Below are positions 6,009-13,169 of a stretch of DNA of 32,765 nucleotides, in pieces (the stretch's first letter is position 1; each line of letters begins with the position of its first letter). Both the position numbers and the translations under genes were made by a program. The notes under the pieces are model-generated. The model saw only the letters and a list, made by a program, of their open reading frames with translations, was not told the DNA's origin and ran no database searches. The DNA is from Candidatus Doudnabacteria bacterium (GTDB taxonomy: Bacteria; Patescibacteriota; Doudnabacteria; UBA920), in contig JARLHZ010000008.1 of the NCBI GenBank assembly GCA_031291995.1, positions 1 through 32,765 of the forward strand, in the 5' to 3' direction.

Positions 6009-6797
6009 ATGACCAACATTCCAATTAAAATTATCGTACTGGCCGGTTACGGGCTAAACTGCGAGGAAGAAACCGCGCTCGCTTTTAATATTGCCGGAGG
6101 GCAGGCCGAGATTGTTCATATTAACGATTTCATTGACCGGCCAAATTTAATCAATAAATATCAAATCCTGGCCATACCGGGCGGTTTTTCCTACGGCGAT
6201 GATTTGGGCAGCGGCAAAGCTTACGCCAACAAGTTAAACAATCATTTAAAAAGCCGGTTGAACGAATTTGCATCCAAAGACAAACTCATTATGGGCATTT
6301 GTAACGGGTTCCAGATTCTGACCAACTTGGGACTACTGCCGGGCGTCCTGACTTTTAACGACAACAACCGCTACACCTGCCGCTGGGTCGATGTAGTGTC
6401 AAGGGTCGCCCTTGACACTAAGAGTCCGTGGCTTAGAGGCGTAAAATCTTTGTCTTTGCCAATTGCCCATGGGGAAGGCAAATTTACGGCGGATGACGAG
6501 ACGCTTAAATCCATCCAAAGCAAGAAAATGATAGGTGCGGTATACTATACGGGAGAGATGTGCGAGTACCAAAACTTGAAATCAAACCCCAACGGTTCCC
6601 TTTTGGATATTGCCATGATGACATCGGCGGACGGCAAAATTTTGGGCACTATGCCCCATCCCGAGCGGGCCATGTTCTTTACCCAGCTCCCCAACTGGCC
6701 GCTGATTAAGGAGCAACTTATAAGAGCCGGTAAACCATTGCCAAAATACGGGCAGGGTCTTAGGATATTCCGCAACGCGGTAGAGTATTTTAAATAG
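6009..6797 (+). CDS. purQ: FGAM synthase glutaminase subunit PurQ
   Basis: Class I glutamine amidotransferase that hydrolyses glutamine and passes ammonia to PurL. The 262-residue protein has the early GYGLNCEEETA segment, the oxyanion loop PGGFSYGDDLGSG (about 57-69), the catalytic Cys98 in MGICNGFQIL, and the catalytic His in MPHPERAMF near 218. It follows purL across a REP pair, in the same operon. A perfect 27-bp palindrome (6394-6420) encodes residues 129-137, after CRWVD and before KSPWLRG. This loop looks a few residues longer than in typical PurQ. No Shine-Dalgarno site is visible. Confidence 0.95.
   Translation: MTNIPIKIIVLAGYGLNCEEETALAFNIAGGQAEIVHINDFIDRPNLINKYQILAIPGGFSYGDDLGSGKAYANKLNNHLKSRLNEFASKDKLIMGICNGFQILTNLGLLPGVLTFNDNNRYTCRWVDVVSRVALDTKSPWLRGVKSLSLPIAHGEGKFTADDETLKSIQSKKMIGAVYYTGEMCEYQNLKSNPNGSLLDIAMMTSADGKILGTMPHPERAMFFTQLPNWPLIKEQLIRAGKPLPKYGQGLRIFRNAVEYFK
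6393..6420 (+). repeat. In-frame GTAG-headed perfect palindrome in purQ
   Basis: TAGTGTCAAGGG-TCG-CCCTTGACACTA (6394-6420), 12-bp arms without mismatch, preceded by G so that GTAG heads it. The frame is GTA GTG TCA..., free of stops. It encodes VVSRVALDT in a loop. Confidence 0.8.
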
Positions 6798-6831
6798 TAA
6801 AATATTTTATATACCATACAGAATACTAAAT

Positions 6832-8253
6832 ATGGACAATCTTAGTCACAAATGCGGGGTGTTCGGAATTTACGGCAAAGACCTGGACGTGAGCCGTTTG
6901 GCGTTTTACGGTTTGTTCGCGCTGCAACACCGCGGCCAGGAAAGCAGCGGCATTGCCACAGCCGATGGAAACCGCATAGATTGCTACAAAAATATGGGCT
7001 TGGTTACGCACGTCTATAATGAGGAAACCATCCAAAATTTGAAAGGCCATATTGCCATCGGCCATAACCGCTATTCCACCAGCGAAGGCTCCCACATTAA
7101 GCACGCCCAGCCCGTGGTGGTTAACGACCAGTTGGCGCTGGCTCACAATGGCAACCTGCCCTCCATAAAAAAACTTAAGGAATTTTTGGAAGGCAAGGAT
7201 ATTTCCACCGATGACTGTTCCGATAGCGAACTCATGGCCAAAACTTTGGGCTATTATTTGGAACATGGGCTATCAATTAAGGAAGCGGTAATGAAATCCT
7301 ACCCGATGTTCACCGGCGCGTTCTGCCTGACCATTTTAACCAAAGACTCGCTGGTCGCGGTTCGAGACACTTACGGCATCAGGCCGCTGTGCATGGGAAA
7401 AATTAACGGCGACGCGACCGTCTTTGCTTCCGAATCCTGCGCCTTCCACACCGTGGGCGCGGAATTTATCCGCGAGGTCAACCCCGGTGAAATGATTATT
7501 GTCACCAAGGACGGCGTTGAATCTGTTCAAATCGAGCCGAGCAAAACCAAAGTCGATATTTTTGAGTTTGTGTACTTTGCCCGCCCGGACAGCAACATTT
7601 TAGGCAAATCCATTTACGAAGTCCGCCGCAATTGCGGAATGCAGCTGGCCAAGGAATACCCGGTACAGGCCGACATTGTTGTGCCGGTTCCCGAAACCGC
7701 TTATCCCGTGGCCACCGGTTACAGCAAGGCCTCCGGTATTCCCATGGAAATGGCTTTGGTAAAAAACCGCTACATCCATCGCACGTTCATTCAACCCGAA
7801 CAGCACAGCCGCGATTTGGGAGTAAAGCTGAAACTTACTCCCCTAACCGAAGTTTTAAAAGGAAAAAAAATTGTGGTTATGGATGATTCCATAGTCCGCG
7901 GTACGACTTCCAGGCAGCTGGTAAAAATGCTGTTTGAAGCCGGCTGCGCCGAAGTGCATATGCTGGTAAGTTCCCCGCCCGTAAAATATCCGGATTTTTA
8001 CGGCATTGATACCCCCAAACAGGAAAAACTGATTGCCGCTCATAAAACCGTGGAAGAAATCCGGCAATATTTGGGCGCGACCTCGCTGTACTTTTTATCC
8101 TTGCCCGGTTTAATTGCCTCCACCGGACTGTCCGAAGATTTATTTTGCACCTCGTGTTTTACCGGTGTCTATCCTCTGGATATTGGGGAACGGAAGGGGG
8201 ATGTTAAGGAGCCGGAGTATCACCAGGTTAAAACAGAAGGCACTTTATTTTAG
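6832..8253 (+). CDS. purF: Amidophosphoribosyltransferase PurF
   Basis: First committed purine step: PRPP plus glutamine gives phosphoribosylamine. The 473-residue protein has an N-terminal Ntn glutaminase domain whose nucleophile is Cys8 (MDNLSHKCGVFGIYG), implying removal of a seven-residue propeptide. FALQHRGQESSG and the HNRYST loop follow. The type I phosphoribosyltransferase domain holds the PRPP loop VVMDDSIVRGTTS near 345-357. A C-terminal CTSC pair matches two Fe-S cluster ligands of the Bacillus-type enzyme. The usual Cys of the PCFYGID segment is Asp here (YPDFYGID), so a complete [4Fe-4S] cluster is doubtful. Normal length, operon position between purQ and purN. Confidence 0.95.
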   Translation: MDNLSHKCGVFGIYGKDLDVSRLAFYGLFALQHRGQESSGIATADGNRIDCYKNMGLVTHVYNEETIQNLKGHIAIGHNRYSTSEGSHIKHAQPVVVNDQLALAHNGNLPSIKKLKEFLEGKDISTDDCSDSELMAKTLGYYLEHGLSIKEAVMKSYPMFTGAFCLTILTKDSLVAVRDTYGIRPLCMGKINGDATVFASESCAFHTVGAEFIREVNPGEMIIVTKDGVESVQIEPSKTKVDIFEFVYFARPDSNILGKSIYEVRRNCGMQLAKEYPVQADIVVPVPETAYPVATGYSKASGIPMEMALVKNRYIHRTFIQPEQHSRDLGVKLKLTPLTEVLKGKKIVVMDDSIVRGTTSRQLVKMLFEAGCAEVHMLVSSPPVKYPDFYGIDTPKQEKLIAAHKTVEEIRQYLGATSLYFLSLPGLIASTGLSEDLFCTSCFTGVYPLDIGERKGDVKEPEYHQVKTEGTLF

Positions 8254-8275
8254 TAATTCGTTATTCGGCAGCGAA

Positions 8276-8339
8276 GCGCGTATCGGTTTACGGATTACGG
8301 CATACGGCCGAACACCGATAACCGTCAGACGCTACGCGC
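8276..8339. repeat. Decayed repeat in the purF-purN gap
   Basis: GCGCGTA (8276-8282) and TACGCGC (8333-8339) bracket a stretch with three near-direct units TTACGG, ATTACGG, CATACGG and a TATCGG/CCGATA pairing. The 116-bp gap (8254-8369) has no gene and no clear promoter. It is likely an old mobile palindrome. Confidence 0.4.
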
Positions 8340-8369
8340 GGCGCCACCGACCACCGCTTAACCCAAACT

Positions 8370-8975
8370 ATGAATCTCGTAATTCTCATTTCCAATGCCG
8401 GGATCGGCACGAACCTGCAGGCAATTATAGATGGGGTTGAGGCCGGTCAAATTAATGGCAGAATAGCGGCCGTGGTGTGCGACCAGCCGGACGCGCCGGG
8501 CCTGGAACGCGCCCGGAAATATAACCTGCCGGTTGAAATCTGCGCGAAAAAAGAAGACCTCCTTCCCCTGCTCAAAAAACTCAACCCCGATTATATTTGC
8601 CTGGCCGGATGGAAGCAAATTATTTTGGACGAAGTAATTTTGGCATTTCCGAATAAAATCTTAAATCTGCATCCGGGACTGATTCCAGACACCATCGACG
8701 GAATAATAAAAAACCCGGACGGTTCCCCCGCTCTTTGGAACAAAGGGATGCTGACCACCAAGGCAATCCAAAACTTCCTCGATAAACATTCAACCTACGC
8801 CGGTTCCTCCATTCATTTTTTAACCCTAACCTTTGACTTCGGTCCGGTGCTGGGCAGATGCTTTGAAAAAATAACTGTCGACGACACTATACAATCGCTT
8901 TATCAAAGATTAAAAAATAAAGAAAATAGATTATATTCCGGGGTATTAACAAAATTAACCCATCAAACAATATGA
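8370..8975 (+). CDS. purN: Phosphoribosylglycinamide formyltransferase PurN
   Basis: Transfers a formyl group from 10-formyltetrahydrofolate to GAR. The 201-residue protein shows the N-terminal Rossmann start MNLVILISNAGIGTNLQAII, LAGWKQI, and the catalytic Asn and His in ILNLHPGLIP (usually NIHPSLLP). The catalytic Asp is in TFDFGPVLGRC near 161. Between them is a longer, divergent segment (about 109-148) compared with E. coli PurN, so this is a divergent subtype. The stop overlaps the next start (ATGA). Confidence 0.88.
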   Translation: MNLVILISNAGIGTNLQAIIDGVEAGQINGRIAAVVCDQPDAPGLERARKYNLPVEICAKKEDLLPLLKKLNPDYICLAGWKQIILDEVILAFPNKILNLHPGLIPDTIDGIIKNPDGSPALWNKGMLTTKAIQNFLDKHSTYAGSSIHFLTLTFDFGPVLGRCFEKITVDDTIQSLYQRLKNKENRLYSGVLTKLTHQTI

Positions 8976-9307
8976 GCGAAACAAGAAGAGATTTTTTACG
9001 CGGTTTAGGGACAGGTATCGCCGCCGGAGCTGGGCTCGAAAGGGCCGCACGCCAAATGGTCGACCAAATACGTTTTGGATCGGAACTAACCCCGGACGAA
9101 CAAAAGAAAATTAAGGACAAGGCCAACGAGCACGGCATCGACCCGGAGCAATTAATTGAAGTGGTAGATCTATTCCAAAGAAGCGGACAGAAGTCATTAA
9201 AAAAAATTACCGAGACAGTATCTAGCACAAAACACAATAACGATGTACAAGTCTCAATTTTTTCAAAAGACGGAGAAATTTATGCGGAATTTGATTATCA
9301 ACCGTGA
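8972..9307 (+). CDS. Small protein with Tat-like N-terminus
   Basis: An unrecognised 111-residue protein. The start TRRDFLRGLGTGIAAGAG resembles a twin-arginine signal (RR-x-F-L) with a short hydrophobic stretch. A charged helical region follows (LTPDEQKKIKDKANEHG) and a C-terminal strand-like tail. It overlaps the purN stop by four bases (ATGA), so the two are translationally coupled. No purine enzyme resembles it. It may be a lineage-specific passenger of the operon. Whether the organism has a Tat system cannot be seen here. Confidence 0.6.
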   Translation: MSETRRDFLRGLGTGIAAGAGLERAARQMVDQIRFGSELTPDEQKKIKDKANEHGIDPEQLIEVVDLFQRSGQKSLKKITETVSSTKHNNDVQVSIFSKDGEIYAEFDYQP

Positions 9308-9340
9308 CTTTATCATTTTAAGAACCCGGAAATTCGCTTT

Positions 9341-10735
9341 ATGTCCAATGTTTTAATAATAGGTTCCGGCGGACGCGAACACGCGCTGGCCTGGAAACTT
9401 AAACAATCCCCTCGAATCGGGAAACTTTTTGTTGCGCCCGGCAATGCCGGTACGGCTCAAATCGGCGAAAATATCAACTTTGCCGCCACCGATATAATTG
9501 CCCTGGCAGATTGGGCGGAAAAAACTCAAATCGATTTTACTGTTGTCGGACCCGACGATTCCCTGGCTTTGGGCGTAGTGGATGAATTCCAAAAACGTGG
9601 GTTAAAAATTTGGGGGCCGAGCAAAGCCGCCGCGCAAATTGAGGCCAGCAAAGCTTTTGCCAAAGATTTGATGAAAAATAATAATATCCCGACCGCGCAA
9701 TTTGAGACGTTTACGGATTATGAAACCGCCCTGTCGTATCTGGAAAAATATTTTACGAATGTTGCGCAGGGCCCCGGCCTGCCTCAAAAGCAAGCCGAGG
9801 GCTTGCACTACAGCGCAAATAACCCCATAGTTATAAAAGCTTCAGGCTTAGCCTTGGGCAAAGGCGTGATGGTCTGCAAAACTTTGGACGAGGCTGAAAA
9901 ATTTTTGGAAGACGTGATGATTAATAAAATTTTTGGCAATGCCGGCGACCAGGTTGTAATTGAAGAATTCCTGCAGGGCCAGGAATTTTCCATTCACGCG
10001 TTTTCCGACGGCAACCATTTTCAGCTGCTCCCCTCCTCCCAGGACCACAAAGCGGCCCATGATGGCAACACCGGCCCCAATACCGGCGGTATGGGAACCA
10101 TTGCGCCGGTGCCGTGGATGGACGATTTGCTGATGGGTCAGGTCTCATCCGCAATTGTTAAACCGGCGCTGGACGGATTAAAAAAAATCGGCTCGCCGTT
10201 TGTTGGATTGTTGTATCCCGGATTAATGGCCATTACAGCCGATAAATCGGCTAACTACGCTATGGACGCGGGCAACCAATTTATGGGCTCTCCAAAAGTT
10301 ATTGAATTTAATTCCCGATTTGGCGACCCGGAAACGCAGAGTTATATGCGCCTGCTGAAAACCGATTTGTTGGATATTTTCGAAGCCTGCGTGGATGGAA
10401 CTTTGGATAAACTTAAAATTGAATGGTCCAATAAGTATGCCTGCTGTATTGTCCTTGCCAGCGGGGGCTATCCCGGCAAATACGAAAAAGGCAAAACTAT
10501 CACCGGCATTCAAAAAGCCGAAGCGCTTGATGATATAGTGGTCTTCCACGCCGGTACAATATTACGTGACAATAATATAGTAACAAACGGCGGGAGGGTT
10601 TTGGGCGTTACAGCTGTGGCGGATGATTTGCAAACCGCTCTGAATAAAGCTTATGCCGCGGTAAAGCTGATAAATTTTGACGGCAAGCAATATCGCACCG
10701 ACATAGGCCGTCAATCACTATTCACTAAGCACTAA
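9341..10735 (+). CDS. purD: Phosphoribosylamine-glycine ligase PurD
   Basis: ATP-grasp ligase that joins phosphoribosylamine and glycine to GAR. The N-domain starts MSNVLIIGSGGREHALAWKL. ATP-grasp motifs are VIKASGLALGKGV, VVIEEFLQGQEFS, DHKAAHDGNTGPNTGGMG and VIEFNSRFGDPETQ. At 464 residues it is about 35-40 longer than typical PurD. The excess falls in two places that are palindromic DNA elements: residues about 141-159 (before PIVIKASG) and about 299-316 (between GLMAIT and SPKVIEFN). Both lie in loops outside the catalytic motifs, so the enzyme is probably active. The stop lies within a CACTAAG direct repeat. Confidence 0.95.
   Translation: MSNVLIIGSGGREHALAWKLKQSPRIGKLFVAPGNAGTAQIGENINFAATDIIALADWAEKTQIDFTVVGPDDSLALGVVDEFQKRGLKIWGPSKAAAQIEASKAFAKDLMKNNNIPTAQFETFTDYETALSYLEKYFTNVAQGPGLPQKQAEGLHYSANNPIVIKASGLALGKGVMVCKTLDEAEKFLEDVMINKIFGNAGDQVVIEEFLQGQEFSIHAFSDGNHFQLLPSSQDHKAAHDGNTGPNTGGMGTIAPVPWMDDLLMGQVSSAIVKPALDGLKKIGSPFVGLLYPGLMAITADKSANYAMDAGNQFMGSPKVIEFNSRFGDPETQSYMRLLKTDLLDIFEACVDGTLDKLKIEWSNKYACCIVLASGGYPGKYEKGKTITGIQKAEALDDIVVFHAGTILRDNNIVTNGGRVLGVTAVADDLQTALNKAYAAVKLINFDGKQYRTDIGRQSLFTKH
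9762..9818 (-). repeat. In-frame 57-bp inserted element in purD (first)
   Basis: Ends TTGCGC and GCGCAA, 57 bp (19 codons). Inside, the minus strand reads GTAG, T, GCAAGCC-CTC-GGCTTGC (about 9811-9790), a GTAG-headed hairpin. A second GCAGG/CCTGC pairing lies at 9767-9782. It encodes AQGPGLPQKQAEGLHYSA, absent from the family's short loop here. Confidence 0.7.
10237..10289 (-). repeat. In-frame REP pair inserted in purD (second)
   Basis: On the minus strand GTAG (10258-10255), TTA, GCCGAT-TT-ATCGGC (10251-10238) is an exact copy of the operon-junction REP type. An opposite degenerate partner follows: 10275-10288 matches GCCCATTTATGGGC at 12 of 14 bases. GTAG heads face inward. The plus reading frame has no stop and encodes ADKSANYAMDAGNQFMG. 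Confidence 0.85.
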
Positions 10736-10746
10736 GCACTATTCAC
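10716..10746 (+). repeat. Short direct repeats across the purD stop codon
   Basis: CACTATTCAC occurs at 10716-10725 and 10737-10746, separated by TAAGCACTAAG. The purD stop is inside, so the repeat sets the last codons of PurD. Confidence 0.7.
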
Positions 10747-10752
10747 TGCCTT

Positions 10753-11430
10753 ATGATAAAACTTGTCGCATTTGATTGGAACGGGACGCTACTAGCGGAT
10801 ACACTGCCTTCAATTCAAGCTGAAAATTCATTGATGAAGGAACTTGGGGTAAACAAAAAAATTACCCTGCGTGAATACCAAAATTATTTTTGCATCCCCA
10901 TAAACGAATATTTTAAAGCTTTGGGATTCAGTGAAAAATTTTTTGCCCAAAATTCGACAACAATTTTTAACGGTTTTTATAAATATTACGAACCTCTGGA
11001 AAAAAAGTGCCGCACGAGGGGAGGAACCAAACAAATCCTTGCCTGGCTGAACAAATCCCAGGTTGCGGCGGTAATTTACAGCAATCATTTTTCGGATCAT
11101 ATTAAAAAACAAACGGCGCGGCTAAAAATAAGCGGACACTTTGCGGAAATCCTCGGGCGTCCATTAAATGATGACTCGCACATGCGCAGCCGGGGTAAAA
11201 TTGCCTTACTGAAAAACTGCATAAAAAAGCGTGGGCTCCGAAAAGAGGAAGTAATCACCCTGGGAGATACCGAGGAAGAAATAGATATCGGCAAGTCCCT
11301 GGGCATTATAACTGTTGCCATAACCGGCGGGTATAACTCCGAGACCCGGCTGAAAAAACGGCACCCTGATTTTTTAATCCATAATATGTTAGAATTAAAA
11401 AAGATAGTTAAAAAACTTAATTATAAATAG
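10753..11430 (+). CDS. HAD-family phosphatase in the purine operon
   Basis: A 225-residue HAD hydrolase, phosphoglycolate-phosphatase-like. Motif I is AFDWNGTLLADT (Asp8, Asn10 in place of the common second Asp). The helical cap lies at about 20-80. Motif II is the Ser of VIYSNHFSDH, motif III a Lys near 150, and motif IV GDTEEEIDIGKSLG. It is co-directional and tightly packed 17 bp after purD. Its role in the pathway is unknown; it may simply share the transcript. Asn in the second position of motif I occurs in some active HAD enzymes, so loss of function is not implied. Confidence 0.8.
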   Translation: MIKLVAFDWNGTLLADTLPSIQAENSLMKELGVNKKITLREYQNYFCIPINEYFKALGFSEKFFAQNSTTIFNGFYKYYEPLEKKCRTRGGTKQILAWLNKSQVAAVIYSNHFSDHIKKQTARLKISGHFAEILGRPLNDDSHMRSRGKIALLKNCIKKRGLRKEEVITLGDTEEEIDIGKSLGIITVAITGGYNSETRLKKRHPDFLIHNMLELKKIVKKLNYK

Positions 11431-11431
11431 C

Positions 11432-11487
11432 GCGGTTGGCCGATTTATCGGCTGCTCAATTTAACAGCCCATAAATGGGCTAACTAC
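11432..11487 (+). repeat. REP pair between the HAD gene and purE
   Basis: GCGG-TTG replaces the first GTAG head, then hairpin GCCGAT-TT-ATCGGC (11439-11452), a spacer, hairpin GCCCAT-AA-ATGGGC (11467-11480) and CTAC (11484-11487). Same order and orientation as the purL-purQ copy. Confidence 0.87.
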
Positions 11488-11496
11488 AAGGAACAT

Positions 11497-12009
11497 ATGA
11501 AACCACTTATTGGAATAATAATGGGCAGCGACAGCGACTTAAAGGTAATGCAGGAAACCGCCAAGGTTCTGGGGGAATTTGGCGTGGAGTTCGAAATAAC
11601 CGTGTGCTCGGCGCACCGTACGCCGGAGCGGGCCCATGAATTCGCGGCCGGTGCTATTAGCCGCGGACTAAAAGTAATCATTGCCAGCGCCGGCGGTGCC
11701 GCGCATTTGGCCGGAGTAATGGCGGCCAATACTACTTTACCGGTCATTGGCGTTCCCATAGACTGGAAATTAAACGGACTGGATGCCCTGCTCTCCACCG
11801 CGCAAATGCCTCCCGGAGTTCCGGTAGCCACGGTTGGAATTGACAACGGCAAAAATGCGGGACTGCTCGCGCTGCAGATTTTAGGAACCGCCGACCCGGA
11901 CATCGCCAATAAATTGGCACGCTACAAAACCACCATGGCCGACTCGGTAAACAAAAAAGCGGAAAAGCTGGAAAAGGAAGGGTATAAAAAATATTTGGAA
12001 AATAAATAA
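11497..12009 (+). CDS. purE: N5-carboxyaminoimidazole ribonucleotide mutase PurE
   Basis: Forms CAIR, from N5-CAIR in class I enzymes or from AIR plus CO2 in class II. The 170-residue protein shows the PurE hallmarks IIMGSDSDLKVM (about 6-17), SAHRTPERAHEF (about 41-52) and the ASAGGAAHLAGVMAANTTLP loop. AAGGAA lies upstream of the ATG. No purK is present in the window. Without PurK, the enzyme might act directly on AIR or rely on high bicarbonate; the sequence alone does not decide. The stop TAA overlaps the purM ATG. Confidence 0.95.
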   Translation: MKPLIGIIMGSDSDLKVMQETAKVLGEFGVEFEITVCSAHRTPERAHEFAAGAISRGLKVIIASAGGAAHLAGVMAANTTLPVIGVPIDWKLNGLDALLSTAQMPPGVPVATVGIDNGKNAGLLALQILGTADPDIANKLARYKTTMADSVNKKAEKLEKEGYKKYLENK

Positions 12010-13169
12010 TGAGCGAAACATCGAGAACAAAAATTTATTCCCGGGATGGGGTGGATGTGGAAGAAGAATCGGCTTTTAGCAGTTTTGCCGGATCTATTTG
12101 CAAAGCCAGTTATAATAATTCCCCTTACGTGGAAATCCACGATTTTTCCGGCGGAAGTTTTAGAGGACCCCGGCCGTTTACATTAAAAAATTTGCCGGAT
12201 GGCTGTTTTATAGAAGCCTCTACCGACGGGATTGGTACCAAGGGCGTATTAATCGACGCGGCCAAATCCCACAACCTGGCAGCCTACGATATTATTGCCA
12301 TGACCGCCAGCGACATTACGCGCTTTGGCGGCATCCCGTTGGTTTTTATTAATGTTCTGGATTTAGTCTCGGTTGGAGAGGCAGGCGACGAAGTAAGTGA
12401 AACTTACAAAAGCGCATTGCGGGGTCTGGGAGAAGTGGCCAAACAATCCAAGATTGTCGTCTTAAAAGGCGAAACCGCGCAAATGGGTCTTTGCGTTGGT
12501 TCGGAAATTACCGACTCCCCCACTAAAATTAATTGGTCCGGAACAATGATTGGCGCTTACCATAAAGACAAGATGATAACCGGTGACACACTTAAAGACG
12601 GCCAAGTAATTATTGCCTTAAAGGAAAACGGTTTTCGCTGCAACGGCATAAGCGCCGTGCGAAAATCTCTTCGGGTAAAATTCGGCAACGAATGGTGGGC
12701 GAATCCGGAAGCAGCGGAAAGTATTAAGCTGGCAGCAGCGCCATCGGTACTTTATGATGCCTATGTTAACACTCTTCACGGCTGGTTTAGTAAAGATTTT
12801 AAACCGGAAGCTATAATACACGCCGTAGTCCATTTATCCGGCGGCGCTCTAAAAGAAAAACTGGCCAAAGACATTTTATTTCCGCGAGGCCTTTCGGCAA
12901 CACTCGATAATTTATGGGAACCGCCGCAAATTATGAGGCAATGCGCCGAATGGCACAAAGTTACAGACGACGAATTTTATGAAGTGTGGAACGGCGGCCA
13001 GGGCATGCTTTTAATAGTTGATGAAAAAGACGCGCAGCACTGTCTAAGTCGGGCCAAAGAATTTTCCATACAGGCCAAAATTGCCGGACAAATAACTAAA
13101 GAAGATACCCCTAAAATTTCAATCGCTTCACAATTAACTAAAGGTAAAAAAAAAGTTTATAACATATGA
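12009..13169 (+). CDS. purM: Phosphoribosylformylglycinamidine cyclo-ligase PurM (divergent)
   Basis: AIR synthase: ATP-dependent ring closure of FGAM to AIR. The 386-residue protein has FIEASTDGIGTKGVL, AYDIIAMTASDITRFGG, VLKGETAQMG and the Gly-rich GFRCNGISAVRK and HLSGGALKEKL segments. It is longer and more divergent than the E. coli enzyme (about 345), for instance in FINVLDL where FLDY is usual. It belongs to the PurM/ThiL/SelD superfamily, and the operon context makes PurM clear. It overlaps purE by one base and purC by four (ATGA), implying translational coupling. Confidence 0.88.
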   Translation: MSETSRTKIYSRDGVDVEEESAFSSFAGSICKASYNNSPYVEIHDFSGGSFRGPRPFTLKNLPDGCFIEASTDGIGTKGVLIDAAKSHNLAAYDIIAMTASDITRFGGIPLVFINVLDLVSVGEAGDEVSETYKSALRGLGEVAKQSKIVVLKGETAQMGLCVGSEITDSPTKINWSGTMIGAYHKDKMITGDTLKDGQVIIALKENGFRCNGISAVRKSLRVKFGNEWWANPEAAESIKLAAAPSVLYDAYVNTLHGWFSKDFKPEAIIHAVVHLSGGALKEKLAKDILFPRGLSATLDNLWEPPQIMRQCAEWHKVTDDEFYEVWNGGQGMLLIVDEKDAQHCLSRAKEFSIQAKIAGQITKEDTPKISIASQLTKGKKKVYNI

